64,000 nucleotides of DNA from SpSt-1165 sp964391725 (lineage in GTDB: Bacteria > Chloroflexota > Anaerolineae > Anaerolineales > Anaerolineaceae): the NCBI GenBank assembly GCA_964391725.1, contig CAYMNB010000009.1:1-64000 (forward strand). Direction: 5' to 3'. Position numbers and translations under genes: made by a program. Positions 6,537 through 15,901 of this stretch are shown here, one piece after another (positions within the stretch are counted from its first letter, which is position 1; each line of letters opens with the position of its first letter). Below the pieces are notes generated by a model, which saw only the letters and a list, made by a program, of their open reading frames with translations, had not been told where the DNA came from and ran no database searches.

Positions 6537-9380
6537 ATGAATGGCTTTTCCCTGTACCGCATTGTTCGGCAGCGCCAACAACGCCAGGCAAATTTACGCA
6601 AAGACGGCGGCAGAACAACCGCGAATTTGGTGATGATTGTACCGGGCTTGCTGGTGGTCGCTTTGCTGGTGGGGGTGGTTGCGGGTGGTATCCTGTTTGC
6701 ACGAGAGGCTGGCCGCTTTGGCAGTGTCAGTGTGGTTCCGGCTTATTTTGATGGTGAAAACGGCATCCTGCTGCGGCCCACACGCATCTATGACCGCACT
6801 GGCGAGGTGCTTCTGCATACGATTGGGCCGGAAGCGGTACCGCGTGCTTTTCTGGCGTATGACGAGTTCTCTCCCTGGTTGGTCAAAGCAACCGTGGCGG
6901 TGGTCGCCCCTAATTATTGGTCGGGCAGCGGATTGCTTATGATCTGGCAGGAGGAGGAGAACATTGCGGCACAGGTGGTTGAGCGGGTGCTGCTGCGCGG
7001 TGAAGAGAGCAGCCGCTTGATGCGCCTGTGGCAGAGTGCTTCGCTGCTATATGAGTACGGCAAGGAGGATACGCTGGCGTTTTATTTGAACAGCAGCGGT
7101 TATGGGCGGCAGACTTTTGGGGCACAACAGGCGGCGTATTATTATTTCGGCAAAAGCGCGGCTGAGTTGACCCTGGCAGAAGCTGCTCTGCTGGCGGCGG
7201 TGCAGCAATCGCCGGCGCTCAATCCGGTGGACGCACCCCTTTCTGCGCTCGAAAACAAAGACGCTTTGCTTGCGCTGATGGCTGCGGAGGGTGCGATCAG
7301 CGATGCCGAATACCAGCAAGCGCTGACACAAGAGATTGCGTTTCGAGAAATTGATCGCGCCAGTGAACAGCCTGATGCCTTCTCTGCGCTGGTGATTGCG
7401 CAGGTGTCGCAAGAAATCCCCATGGAACAGTTGCTGCCGGGTGGTTATTCCATCGTCAGCACGCTGGATGCGAATTTGCAGGCACAAACGACGTGTGTGC
7501 TGCAAGAACAATTGCGGCGTTTGACCGGTGATGTCACTGAAGGTGATTATTCTGTGCTGGAAACCTGCGAGGCCGCGCGGTTTTTAACAGCGCTGCCACC
7601 GGGGTCGCAGAATCCATCCGGTGAACCATTCGGCAGCGGCATGTTGATGGCTCCGCGCACGGGAGAAGTGCTGGCTCTGGTCGATCAACTCAAGGCAGAC
7701 GGGTTTGAAGAGGCTTCACTGGCGCAAAACCCCGGCACCAGCCTTGCGCCGATGATCGCCCTGACCGCATTCAGTCGCGGTGAAAGTCCTGCCACTTTAC
7801 GCTGGGATCTGCCGGGTGATGATCCGCGTCAACTGGTCCAGTATTTGACAGAAGATTGGTCATACCAGGGGCCGATGCGTTCACGCCAGGCGATCTTGCA
7901 GAACAACCGTCTGGTGTTGGCAGAATGGATGCTGGCGTTGGGGGAGAGTGATGTGTTGCGGCTGGCAGATACGATAGGGCTGCACTCTTTGCAGCAATCG
8001 CCGGCGGCAGCACAACTTTTGTTTGAAGGTGGCAACGTCTCATTGATCGAGCTTGGCTGGGCGTACAGCGTGTTTGCCAATCTGGGTACACAGGCAGGCA
8101 GCGCTGTTGCGGAGAATTCACAGCAAATTTCACCCAGACTGGTGATGAGTGTGAGCAATGTATTTGGTCAAATCCTGCCTCTGGCCTGCACAACAGCGCA
8201 GTCAACCACCGTGGTGGAGCAGGAACTGGCCTATCTGGTGCATGATATGCTGGCAGACGAGATCAGCCGCCGCTCTCTATTTGGATATCCGAACCCATTG
8301 AGCATCGGCCGCCCGGTCGGTGCCATGGTTGCATCCAGCCATCAAGATCAGCAGCATTGGACGCTTGGCTACACCCCCCAGGTGTTAGGCGGGGTATGGA
8401 TCGGCAGCCGTGAAGATTGGCCGTTGGGAATGTCATCTTCTGCCAATGTGTGGCATGCCTTGATGCGGTATGCCATGCGCGATCTGCCGGTCGAAGGTTG
8501 GAACCGTCCTGCCGGTGTGGTGGATGTGACCGTGTGCGATCCTTCCGGATTGCTGCCGACCACTGCCTGTCAGCGGTTGGCAAGCGAGGTGTTCCTCGAG
8601 GGCAACCAACCCACCCGCTTGGATGCTTTGTATCAACAGTTTGCCATCAACCGCGAAACGGGACGGCTGGCAACCGTTTTCACACCCCTGGAATTAATTG
8701 ACGAGCAGGTGTTTTTGGTCGTTCCCCCCGAAGCACTTGCCTGGGCACAGGCGAACGGCGTGCCGCTGCCGCCGGATGATTATGACACCATCCAGGCACT
8801 GCCAGTGTACGAGTTCACCCGGCTGACCACGCCTGAGAATTTCAGTTATGCCAGTGGATTGGTGGAATTTCGCGGCACAGCAGGAGGAGATGATTTTCAA
8901 TCCTATCGTTTGCAGGCAGGTGAAGGGCTGAACCCTGATCGGTGGATCCAGATTGGAGAAGAAAGCACGCAGCCGGTAGAGGATGGCATCCTGGGGGTAT
9001 GGGACACAACCGGGCTGGAAGGTTTGTATGCCGTGCGCCTGGTAACTGAACGAGCAGGGCAACTGGTCGAAACAGCCATTCTGCAACTGACCATTGACAA
9101 CATTCCACCCGATGCGACACTGGTCTCAGCGGAGATCCTGGGCGAGATCAAGGCAAATACACGGGGAGAGTACTTGTTTCAGGTGCGGGTAGAAGATAAC
9201 ATAGGCATTGGAGCGGTGCGATGGTATATCGACGAGATGTTGGTAGAAGAACGGCTGCAGGCTCCCTATAGCGCTTACCTGTCTTTGATACCGGGAAGCT
9301 ATTCGTTACAGGCAGAAGCGGTGGATTGGGCAGGAAATGGTACCCTCACAGATGTTATCGAAATTGCAATTATCGATTAG
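6537..9380 (+). CDS. Class A penicillin-binding-protein-like pseudoenzyme (GT51 + transpeptidase folds)
   Basis: A 947-residue protein laid out like a bifunctional PBP: short cytoplasmic basic tail, one membrane anchor (31-54), a glycosyltransferase-51-like region (about 80-265), a transpeptidase-like region (about 300-640), then a C-terminal part with two Ig-like beta domains (about 750-947). The GT51 scaffold is clear (TLAFYLNSSGYG, YYYFGKSAAELTLAEAALLA). Aligning by eye, the catalytic Glu-Asp pair is V123-A124 and the second catalytic Glu is S167. In the transpeptidase, SxxK reads T401-S-L-A404, SxN reads N456-N-R458 and KTG reads A596-M-V598. It therefore appears inactive in both reactions and may act as a structural or regulatory partner. 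The frame is open throughout, so it is not a decaying gene. Overlap of function with the TPR neighbour is likely. Confidence 0.85.
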   Translation: MNGFSLYRIVRQRQQRQANLRKDGGRTTANLVMIVPGLLVVALLVGVVAGGILFAREAGRFGSVSVVPAYFDGENGILLRPTRIYDRTGEVLLHTIGPEAVPRAFLAYDEFSPWLVKATVAVVAPNYWSGSGLLMIWQEEENIAAQVVERVLLRGEESSRLMRLWQSASLLYEYGKEDTLAFYLNSSGYGRQTFGAQQAAYYYFGKSAAELTLAEAALLAAVQQSPALNPVDAPLSALENKDALLALMAAEGAISDAEYQQALTQEIAFREIDRASEQPDAFSALVIAQVSQEIPMEQLLPGGYSIVSTLDANLQAQTTCVLQEQLRRLTGDVTEGDYSVLETCEAARFLTALPPGSQNPSGEPFGSGMLMAPRTGEVLALVDQLKADGFEEASLAQNPGTSLAPMIALTAFSRGESPATLRWDLPGDDPRQLVQYLTEDWSYQGPMRSRQAILQNNRLVLAEWMLALGESDVLRLADTIGLHSLQQSPAAAQLLFEGGNVSLIELGWAYSVFANLGTQAGSAVAENSQQISPRLVMSVSNVFGQILPLACTTAQSTTVVEQELAYLVHDMLADEISRRSLFGYPNPLSIGRPVGAMVASSHQDQQHWTLGYTPQVLGGVWIGSREDWPLGMSSSANVWHALMRYAMRDLPVEGWNRPAGVVDVTVCDPSGLLPTTACQRLASEVFLEGNQPTRLDALYQQFAINRETGRLATVFTPLELIDEQVFLVVPPEALAWAQANGVPLPPDDYDTIQALPVYEFTRLTTPENFSYASGLVEFRGTAGGDDFQSYRLQAGEGLNPDRWIQIGEESTQPVEDGILGVWDTTGLEGLYAVRLVTERAGQLVETAILQLTIDNIPPDATLVSAEILGEIKANTRGEYLFQVRVEDNIGIGAVRWYIDEMLVEERLQAPYSAYLSLIPGSYSLQAEAVDWAGNGTLTDVIEIAIID

Positions 9381-9438
9381 ACTTTATTAATAAAAGGAAA
9401 AAAATGGTGAAAACGTTTTCAATTGCATTCAGGAGGTA

Positions 9439-9467
9439 TTGAAACATTTCGGCAAAATGGGTATGAT
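9439..9467 (+). promoter_or_regulatory. Sigma70-type promoter for HD-GYP gene
   Basis: TTGAAA (9439-9444), a 17-bp spacer and TATGAT (9462-9467) lie in the 143-bp gap before the HD-GYP gene. Transcription would start near 9474. Confidence 0.6.
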
Positions 9468-9574
9468 ATATGTGCTTGAATATCCTAAGTTCGATTGGCA
9501 ATTTGAGGTAGATAAAAAAGGGCATGAATGCTGTGCGTTCATGGCTTGTGTATCTATCAAATAACGTGGGTGTC

Positions 9575-11551
9575 ATGAAAAAAGACCAGACGATTCTCGT
9601 AATATCTCCTAATCAGGCTGAGGCCGCTGAAACCACCTCTCTCTTAGAGAAAAAGGGGTACCAGGTGTTGGCAGCTTCCAGCTGGCGGGAAGCACGCGCG
9701 CAGATCACCATTGATCTTCCTGAATTGGTGATGGTCTCGGTGGATGAAGCGCCTCTGTGGGCGTTAGACTTGTTATGGGAATTGAAAGAAAACCTGCCGA
9801 ACGCTGAATTCATTATTGTCACCAGGGATCCTGCCCAGCCGGTGGTGATTGATGCGCTCAATGTGGGGGTGCGCGGTGTGTTGTTGTATCCCTTCGACAC
9901 CACCAAGCTGCTTTCGCTGGTGCAGAGTTGTTTGAGTGAATACCGCAAGCTTGAATCACTGCGCCGCTCAGAGGAATATTACAAAACAGTCGTAACCACT
10001 GCGCCGGATGTGATCATTCATCTTGACCAGGACGGCAAGATCAAGGACATCAATCGTATTCCCTGGTATCTTTCGGGCCGTAAAGTATTGGGCAGTTCGC
10101 CGATCAGTTTCATCGATGAAGATTATCATGAGATCTATCTGGCAACCGTTGAGCGCGTGATCGCCAACAATTCGATTGAATCCTGTGAATACGCGCTGCA
10201 TGCCGCCAATGGTGAATTGGTGTGGTGCGAGGCCAATCTGGGTCCGATCCGCAAATTCGGTTCTATTGAAGGCGTTTCGTTGATCATGCGCGATGTAACC
10301 CGCCGTGTTGAATACATAGCCGAGATCGAACAGCAGCGCAACGAATTAAACATGCTCTTTGAACTGGGCAAAAAAGTCAACGCCACCCTCAACATTCACG
10401 AGGTATACGATCACCTGCATGACCAGGTGTCGGCGATGATGGACTGCTCCCAGTTTTCAGTGTCGTCGGTCAATCCTGAAACCAAAATGATCTGTTGCGA
10501 GTATTTTGTCAATGACAATGTACCGGTGGATGTTTCGTCTTTTCCGCCGATTCCGCTTAATCCCGAAGGCAAAGGCACCCAGAGCCGTGTGATTGTCTCT
10601 GGTAAACCAATGGTTCTGAACGATTACCAGACACATATGCGCACCTCCAAAAAGAAATTCATGGTGCGCAATGATGGCAGTTTGCACGAGGAAGAAGAAA
10701 TTCCCGATGACGCTGACGTACCGCGCTCCGCAATCATTGCGCCGATGATCTTCAAGGGCGATGTGGTCGGTGTCATTCAAGTGATCAGCTACCGCTTGAA
10801 TGCTTACTCGGAGAATGACCTGCACCTGTTAGAAACCGCCTGCACTCAGATGGCAGTGGCGAGCAATAACGCCATGCTCTATCGGCAGGCGCAGGATGAA
10901 ATTCAAGAACGTATTCAGACCCAGCGCGAATTGCAAGAGTCGTATGACAGCACCCTGCGCGGCTGGGTGGCAGCATTGGAACGGCGCGAGAAAGAGACCG
11001 CCGGCCATTCCAAACGGGTGACGGAGTTGACCATGCGCTTCGCCACGTGCATCAATGTGGCGCAGGAAGAACGCATTCATTTCTGGCGCGGTGCCCTGCT
11101 GCACGACATCGGCAAGCTGGTGATCCCCGACAGTATTTTGTTAAAGCAAGATTCCTTGACAGAAACTGAATGGGCGATCATGAAACAGCATGGTGAATAT
11201 GCCTATGAATGGCTCTCATCGATTGATTACCTCAAGCCTGTCCTGGCGATTCCCCGTTACCACCATGAACGATGGGATGGCAGTGGCTATCCACGTGGGT
11301 TGAAAGGTGAGGAAATTCCTCTGCCGGCGCGTATGTTTGCCATCATCGATGTGTATGATGCGTTGATGAACGATCGCCCTTACCGCAAAGCCTGGCGTAC
11401 CAACAAAGTAATTGACTATTTCCGCGAGCAGACCGGCAAGTTGTTTGATCCGATGCTGGTGGATGTGTTCATCGAAATGATCACAGAAGACCACAAATCC
11501 AAGCGCCTGATCCCAATGCCGGCGGAGCTAAAGATCAAACGGTTGTGGTAA
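9575..11551 (+). CDS. REC-like/PAS/GAF/HD-GYP signalling protein
   Basis: A soluble multidomain sensor of 658 residues from the chosen ATG. Domains in order: receiver-like domain (about 5-120, starting TILVISPNQ), PAS (about 135-250), GAF (about 265-450) and HD-GYP (about 470-640). The HD-GYP core is intact: HDIGK, then HHERWDGSGYPRG. This domain hydrolyses cyclic di-GMP, so the protein probably couples a small-molecule or redox signal to c-di-GMP breakdown. The ATG at 9575 is preferred because the receiver fold begins there; an in-frame ATG at 9524 adds 17 residues that look non-homologous. Neither has a clear ribosome site. The gene converges on mutS2 with only three bases between stop codons. 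Confidence 0.9.
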   Translation: MKKDQTILVISPNQAEAAETTSLLEKKGYQVLAASSWREARAQITIDLPELVMVSVDEAPLWALDLLWELKENLPNAEFIIVTRDPAQPVVIDALNVGVRGVLLYPFDTTKLLSLVQSCLSEYRKLESLRRSEEYYKTVVTTAPDVIIHLDQDGKIKDINRIPWYLSGRKVLGSSPISFIDEDYHEIYLATVERVIANNSIESCEYALHAANGELVWCEANLGPIRKFGSIEGVSLIMRDVTRRVEYIAEIEQQRNELNMLFELGKKVNATLNIHEVYDHLHDQVSAMMDCSQFSVSSVNPETKMICCEYFVNDNVPVDVSSFPPIPLNPEGKGTQSRVIVSGKPMVLNDYQTHMRTSKKKFMVRNDGSLHEEEEIPDDADVPRSAIIAPMIFKGDVVGVIQVISYRLNAYSENDLHLLETACTQMAVASNNAMLYRQAQDEIQERIQTQRELQESYDSTLRGWVAALERREKETAGHSKRVTELTMRFATCINVAQEERIHFWRGALLHDIGKLVIPDSILLKQDSLTETEWAIMKQHGEYAYEWLSSIDYLKPVLAIPRYHHERWDGSGYPRGLKGEEIPLPARMFAIIDVYDALMNDRPYRKAWRTNKVIDYFREQTGKLFDPMLVDVFIEMITEDHKSKRLIPMPAELKIKRLW

Positions 11552-11554
11552 TCC

Positions 11555-14104
11555 TCAAGATTTGAGCCGCACAATTGTGACGCCACTGCCGCCATCATTT
11601 TCGGCAGCTTCATCCCAACTTTTCACGTAGCGCGAGGTTGTGACTTCCTGACGGATGACAACGCGCAGACGTCCGGTGCCTTTGCCGTGCAGGATGCGTA
11701 CAAAGGGTAACTGGGCAAGGTAGGCTTTCTCGAGATAACCACGCAGCAGGTCGAGGGCTTCCTCGGCGCGTTCGCCGCGCAGGTCGAGTTCGAGCGGTGG
11801 GGCAGCCTGGGTTCGATATAAACGCGGGACCTCTCGTTTTTCGTTTTCTGTGGGTTGAGAGGGGAGTGGATCGCCACCGCCCTGCACTCGTTTGATATCC
11901 TTGAGGGTGGTTTTCATGCGCATGAGTCCCAACTGCACTTCGGCGGTATCTCCTTCGATTTGCACCAGGGTACCTTCTTTCTGGAAGGAATGGACATATA
12001 CACGGTCGCCGCTTTTTAATGGGCGTGGCTGCTGCAAGGCAGGTTTGGCGGGAGACGGAGAAACAACACTCTCTTCGCTGAAGACCTGGTTGATCTTTTC
12101 TTCCATCTGCTCCAGGCGGTCTTCGTCGCGTTCTGCCAGTGACTGCTGCCGTTTGGTTTCTTTCACCGCGCGGGCGGTGGCGGTGTCGCCTTCGATGGCG
12201 GCTGTGGATGCCTTTTCCGCGTAGCGTACAGCCCGCTTCATGCGTTTTTTCAAGTCGCGCATTTCTTTGCGCATGTCTGCCAGTTGATCTTCGGCTTCAC
12301 GGCGGGTTTCCTGCAGAATTTTCTCGCGCTCTGCCTCAATCGACTGCCATTGCTGGTTCAGGCGTTCTTGCAAGCGCTCGTTATCGCGGGCTTTCTTTTC
12401 AGCGGATTCCCGGGCGAAACGCATTTGCTCCTGTTGATGCTGGATATCTTCCAGCATGTCTTCGGCCTTGTGTTCCACCGGGTCGATCTGCTGGCGGGCG
12501 TGGGCGATAATGCTTTTGGCAAGGCCTTCACGCTCGGCTATGAACAGCGCGTTGGATCGCCCTGGCAGGCCGATCATCAGGCGATAGGTGGGCGAAAGTG
12601 TGTCGAGGTCGAAGGACATGGCGGCATTGACCACCCCCGGCGTGGCATAGGCAAAGGATTTCAGACCGGCGAAGTGGGTGGCGATCATGCAGGGGATCTG
12701 GTTGGCGGTCAGGTAAGATAAAATGGCGTGCGCCAATGCTTCACCCTCCAGTGGGTCAGTACCTGAACCAAGCTCATCTAGCAACACCAATGCCTGTGAA
12801 TGAGATTCTTGCAGGATGTGGATGATGTTCTTGATGTGGCCGGAGAAGGTAGACAGCGACTGTTCGATGGATTGCTCATCGCCAATGTCCGCCAGCAAGT
12901 TTTCGAAAATGGTGAATTGTGCGCCGGATGCTGCCGGAATGTGCAGTCCGGATTGCGCCATGGCAACCAGCAGGCCGGTAGTTTTCAGTGTAACGGTCTT
13001 GCCGCCTGTATTGGGGCCGGTGATCACCAGCGCGTAGTGCGGTTTTTCCAGCAGGATATCGACTGGCACCACGCTCTCAGGGTCAAGCAGGGGGTGGCGC
13101 GCTTTGATGAAGTGGATGTGGCTGCCGGGATGCTCCTGGTTGGCGGCCGGGCGGAAGGCAAGCACCTCTGGTTCGCTGCCTTTGATGTCTTCGGCATATT
13201 TTGCGACCATCAGGGCAAAATCGATCATGGCGACGCAATCGACGATCTGTTTGATCTGTAGATAAACTTCGCCGATTTCCATCGATAGCTCTGCCAGAAT
13301 GCGGCGCACTTCATCGCGCTCCGCCAATTTCAATTCCTGCCATTCATTGTTGAGATCAACCACCGCCAGTGGTTCCACAAATAAGGTTTGCCCGGTGCCT
13401 GATTGGTCATGAATGATGGCGGGGATGCGGTTCTTGAAGTTGGCGCGCAAAGGAATCACGTATCTGCCGCCGCGCTGGGTGATCAAGGCATCTTGCAGCA
13501 GCGGTACAATGTCGGGGTTGCTGATCATGGATTGCAGCTTGTTCATCAGGCGATTATGGGCAACCTTGATCTCTCCGCGCAGGCGCGATAACTCAGGCGA
13601 AGCTGAATCCATCATCTGGTTGTCGGGCCCGATCACCCTGGATATACGGTCAATGAGGCCTTTGGGGGGTGTCAGATGACGGGCGTATGTCAGCAGATGC
13701 GGATAGAGCAACTCAGGGGCATCTTCGCGTAAATCTTCGGGTTTGATGGGTGAATCTGGATCAATTTCACCGCCCTTTTTGGTAAAAAAAGGCCGTTGTA
13801 GTTTGCGGGCGGATACCAGGGTGTCTTTGATCTCCACAATTTCTTCGATGCTAAGCACATAGGCACGTGAGGCGCGCTCTGCCGCGGGGCGTACATCGCG
13901 CACACCACCGATACGCAGATCCGGGTTCATAGAAAGCAGCAGGCGGGCTTCACGGGTGAAGGCCAGCCGTTCACGCACCTCTTCCAGCATGGAAGAGGGC
14001 TGCAATGCCAGGGCAATTTCGGCAGATGCATTGAAAGCAGCATAGTCAGCCAGTTGCTGCAACACTTTGGGATATTCAATCAGTTGTAGGGTTTTTTGGT
14101 CCAT
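11555..14104 (-). CDS. mutS2: MutS2 family ATPase/endonuclease
   Basis: An 849-residue MutS2 protein. MutS2 is a MutS homologue without the mismatch-recognition domain; members bind branched DNA or collided ribosomes and restrain recombination. Visible features are the ABC-type ATPase with Walker A ITGPNTGGKT, the VLLDELGSGTDP Walker B/D-loop region, a long charged coiled coil (about 510-640) and a C-terminal Smr domain with LDLRGERAEEAL and the HGKGTG loop. The start at MDQKTLQLIE is chosen over an in-frame ATG 45 bases upstream because family members begin at this helix. A -10 box and a possible -35 lie about 95-120 bases upstream. Confidence 0.96.
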   Translation of the reverse strand: MDQKTLQLIEYPKVLQQLADYAAFNASAEIALALQPSSMLEEVRERLAFTREARLLLSMNPDLRIGGVRDVRPAAERASRAYVLSIEEIVEIKDTLVSARKLQRPFFTKKGGEIDPDSPIKPEDLREDAPELLYPHLLTYARHLTPPKGLIDRISRVIGPDNQMMDSASPELSRLRGEIKVAHNRLMNKLQSMISNPDIVPLLQDALITQRGGRYVIPLRANFKNRIPAIIHDQSGTGQTLFVEPLAVVDLNNEWQELKLAERDEVRRILAELSMEIGEVYLQIKQIVDCVAMIDFALMVAKYAEDIKGSEPEVLAFRPAANQEHPGSHIHFIKARHPLLDPESVVPVDILLEKPHYALVITGPNTGGKTVTLKTTGLLVAMAQSGLHIPAASGAQFTIFENLLADIGDEQSIEQSLSTFSGHIKNIIHILQESHSQALVLLDELGSGTDPLEGEALAHAILSYLTANQIPCMIATHFAGLKSFAYATPGVVNAAMSFDLDTLSPTYRLMIGLPGRSNALFIAEREGLAKSIIAHARQQIDPVEHKAEDMLEDIQHQQEQMRFARESAEKKARDNERLQERLNQQWQSIEAEREKILQETRREAEDQLADMRKEMRDLKKRMKRAVRYAEKASTAAIEGDTATARAVKETKRQQSLAERDEDRLEQMEEKINQVFSEESVVSPSPAKPALQQPRPLKSGDRVYVHSFQKEGTLVQIEGDTAEVQLGLMRMKTTLKDIKRVQGGGDPLPSQPTENEKREVPRLYRTQAAPPLELDLRGERAEEALDLLRGYLEKAYLAQLPFVRILHGKGTGRLRVVIRQEVTTSRYVKSWDEAAENDGGSGVTIVRLKS

Positions 14105-14198
14105 GATTGTTTCTTCACTCTCTTCTGGTCTGCTCCACATTAGCGCCAAACCAGACCGGCAGCAAGGGCTTTGCCGGCTTTCATTTTCTTCCGCCCAA

Positions 14199-14225
14199 AT
14201 TATACCCGGTTTTCATGACGGTCAA
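14199..14225 (-). promoter_or_regulatory. Possible promoter for mutS2
   Basis: On the minus strand TTGACC is followed after 15 bp by TATAAT. The spacer is shorter than optimal. It sits between the cpaF stop codon and mutS2. Confidence 0.4.
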
Positions 14226-14245
14226 GGGTGTGAGGGACGCTTAGT

Positions 14246-15562
14246 TTAGCGACGGTTGCGATCACTGGCTGAAATGGGCGGCCTGATGCTGGCGCCGAAA
14301 ATTTCGGGACCCAACTTGAAACCTGCTGCCTCCAGTTTGTGCATGAATTGCGGGCGGATACCGGTGGCTTTCAATTCACCGAGCACCTTGCCGTTGGCAT
14401 CCACGCCTATCTGGTCAAAGCGGTAGATGTCAGTCATCACCACGGTATTGCTCTCCATGCCGACCACTTCGGTGACGGAGGTGATGATGCGCCGGCCGTC
14501 ACGCAAGCGGGTTTGCTGCACGATCAGGTCAATGGCCGAAGCGATTTGGCGGCGGACAACATCCACCGGTAGATCCATGCCGGCCATCAGAACCAGGGTT
14601 TCAAGGCGTGAAATTGAATCGCGCGGTGAGTTGGCATGCACCGTTGTCATGGAGCCATCATGTCCGGTGTTCATCGCCTGCAGCATGTCGATGGCTTCAC
14701 CGCCGCGGCATTCGCCAATGATGATGCGTTCGGGACGCATGCGCAGGGCATTGCGTACCAATAATCGGATGGTGACCTCATTTTCGCCATCAAAATCAGG
14801 CGGTTTGGTTTCCAGCCGCACCACATGCTCCTGCTGCAGTTGCAATTCGGCGGCATCTTCGATGGTGATTACGCGCTCTTCTTCGGGGATGAAACTGGAT
14901 AAAACGTTGAGGGTAGTGGTTTTACCCGAGCCTGTGCCGCCGGAGATGACGACGTTCAGGCGTGAAGCAACGCATACCCGCAAAAATTCTGCCATTTGGG
15001 CCGTCAACGAACCAAATTTTACCAGGTCATTAACGGTCAATTGTTCTTTGGAAAATTTTCGAATGGTGAGGGTGGAACCATCAATGGAACAGGGCGGAAT
15101 AATGGCGTTAACGCGGGAACCATCCGGCAAGCGCGCATCCACCATGGGGTGCTTGTCATCGACATGCCTGCCCAGCGGTTCGATGATGCGATCAATGATC
15201 TGGCGCAGTTCACGTTCATTTTCGAAACGAATGCGAGTGCGCTCCACCTTACCGCGCCGCTCAATGAAGATTAAATCAGGCCCATTGACCATCACCTCGG
15301 TGATATCGGGGTCATCCAACAACGGCTGGATGGGTCCCAGCCCTACGATTGTGTGCAGGATTTGCCTCAGCAGTTCATCTTGCATGGGGCGCGATAATTT
15401 GACATTGGTGCTTTCATACGCCCGCATAATCAATGCGCGCGTGACTTCTATCAGCTTGTCTTGGGGGGGCTGCAAAGATAATAATTCGCGCTGCACAGAT
15501 TCGATGATGAATTGGCGCAGCTTTGGCAGATCGATACTGGGCGGTGCAGGATTTTGTGTCAT
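14246..15562 (-). CDS. cpaF: CpaF-type secretion ATPase (type II/IV family)
   Basis: A 438-residue hexameric ATPase of the TadA/CpaF family, which powers Tad/Flp pilus assembly or related secretion from the cytoplasmic face. Walker A is GGTGSGKTTTLN near residue 212. The Asp box (ITIEDAAELQ), Walker B (RPERIIIGECRGGE) and His box (AMNTGHDGSMTTVHANS) are all present, so it should be active. No tadB, tadC, prepilin or peptidase gene is adjacent, which is unusual because these are normally clustered. The upstream gene is divergent. The assignment to a Tad machine is by family only. Confidence 0.93.
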   Translation of the reverse strand: MTQNPAPPSIDLPKLRQFIIESVQRELLSLQPPQDKLIEVTRALIMRAYESTNVKLSRPMQDELLRQILHTIVGLGPIQPLLDDPDITEVMVNGPDLIFIERRGKVERTRIRFENERELRQIIDRIIEPLGRHVDDKHPMVDARLPDGSRVNAIIPPCSIDGSTLTIRKFSKEQLTVNDLVKFGSLTAQMAEFLRVCVASRLNVVISGGTGSGKTTTLNVLSSFIPEEERVITIEDAAELQLQQEHVVRLETKPPDFDGENEVTIRLLVRNALRMRPERIIIGECRGGEAIDMLQAMNTGHDGSMTTVHANSPRDSISRLETLVLMAGMDLPVDVVRRQIASAIDLIVQQTRLRDGRRIITSVTEVVGMESNTVVMTDIYRFDQIGVDANGKVLGELKATGIRPQFMHKLEAAGFKLGPEIFGASIRPPISASDRNRR

Positions 15563-15901
15563 AAGGAATTCCCATTGAGCTTTGAGAGAAAGGGTAGCCT
15601 GCCATAATTATACAGCCAATTGGCGGCTTTTTTTGACTCAACCCGCTAATGAATACAGCCTTCTTGCAAAATGGGTATATAAAAAAGATTTGCTTGTATA
15701 ATAGGGTTATTAAGTATCAACTTCGTAGAAAATCACAGAGAATCGAATGGAGAGGCATGTAGACCATCGAGTATACGCTGCCGAGAGGGTTGCTTTGACT
15801 TTTTGTCATTGTCAACCGTCTTCCTTTTGGCAAAGTAATGCGGAATATCATCATGCCCCAACCGAGAAAAAATTGCGGCCAGTGAATAGAGAGGAACCTG
15901 T
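15563..15901. promoter_or_regulatory. 339-bp divergent intergenic region, cpaF and FHA-ABC genes
   Basis: On the minus side, a TATAAT box (15607-15612) adjoins a perfect palindrome, GCCAATTGGC (15615-15624), lying in the cpaF promoter and possibly an operator. On the plus side, TATAAT at 15697-15702 has no good -35 box; it would leave a leader of about 195 bases before the FHA-ABC gene. The leader has no convincing open frame. AGAGGAAC precedes the ATG at 15902. Confidence 0.4.

Noticed and set aside
9428..9565. Short open frame after AGGAGGT near 9431, ahead of the HD-GYP gene
   Set aside because: The AGGAGGT is too close to the TTG, the frame is only about 41 codons, and the region carries a good promoter instead.
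14427..15578. A 383-codon open frame opposite cpaF
   Set aside because: It is fully antisense to a strongly conserved ATPase and has a Ser/Arg/Met-rich composition typical of a shadow frame.
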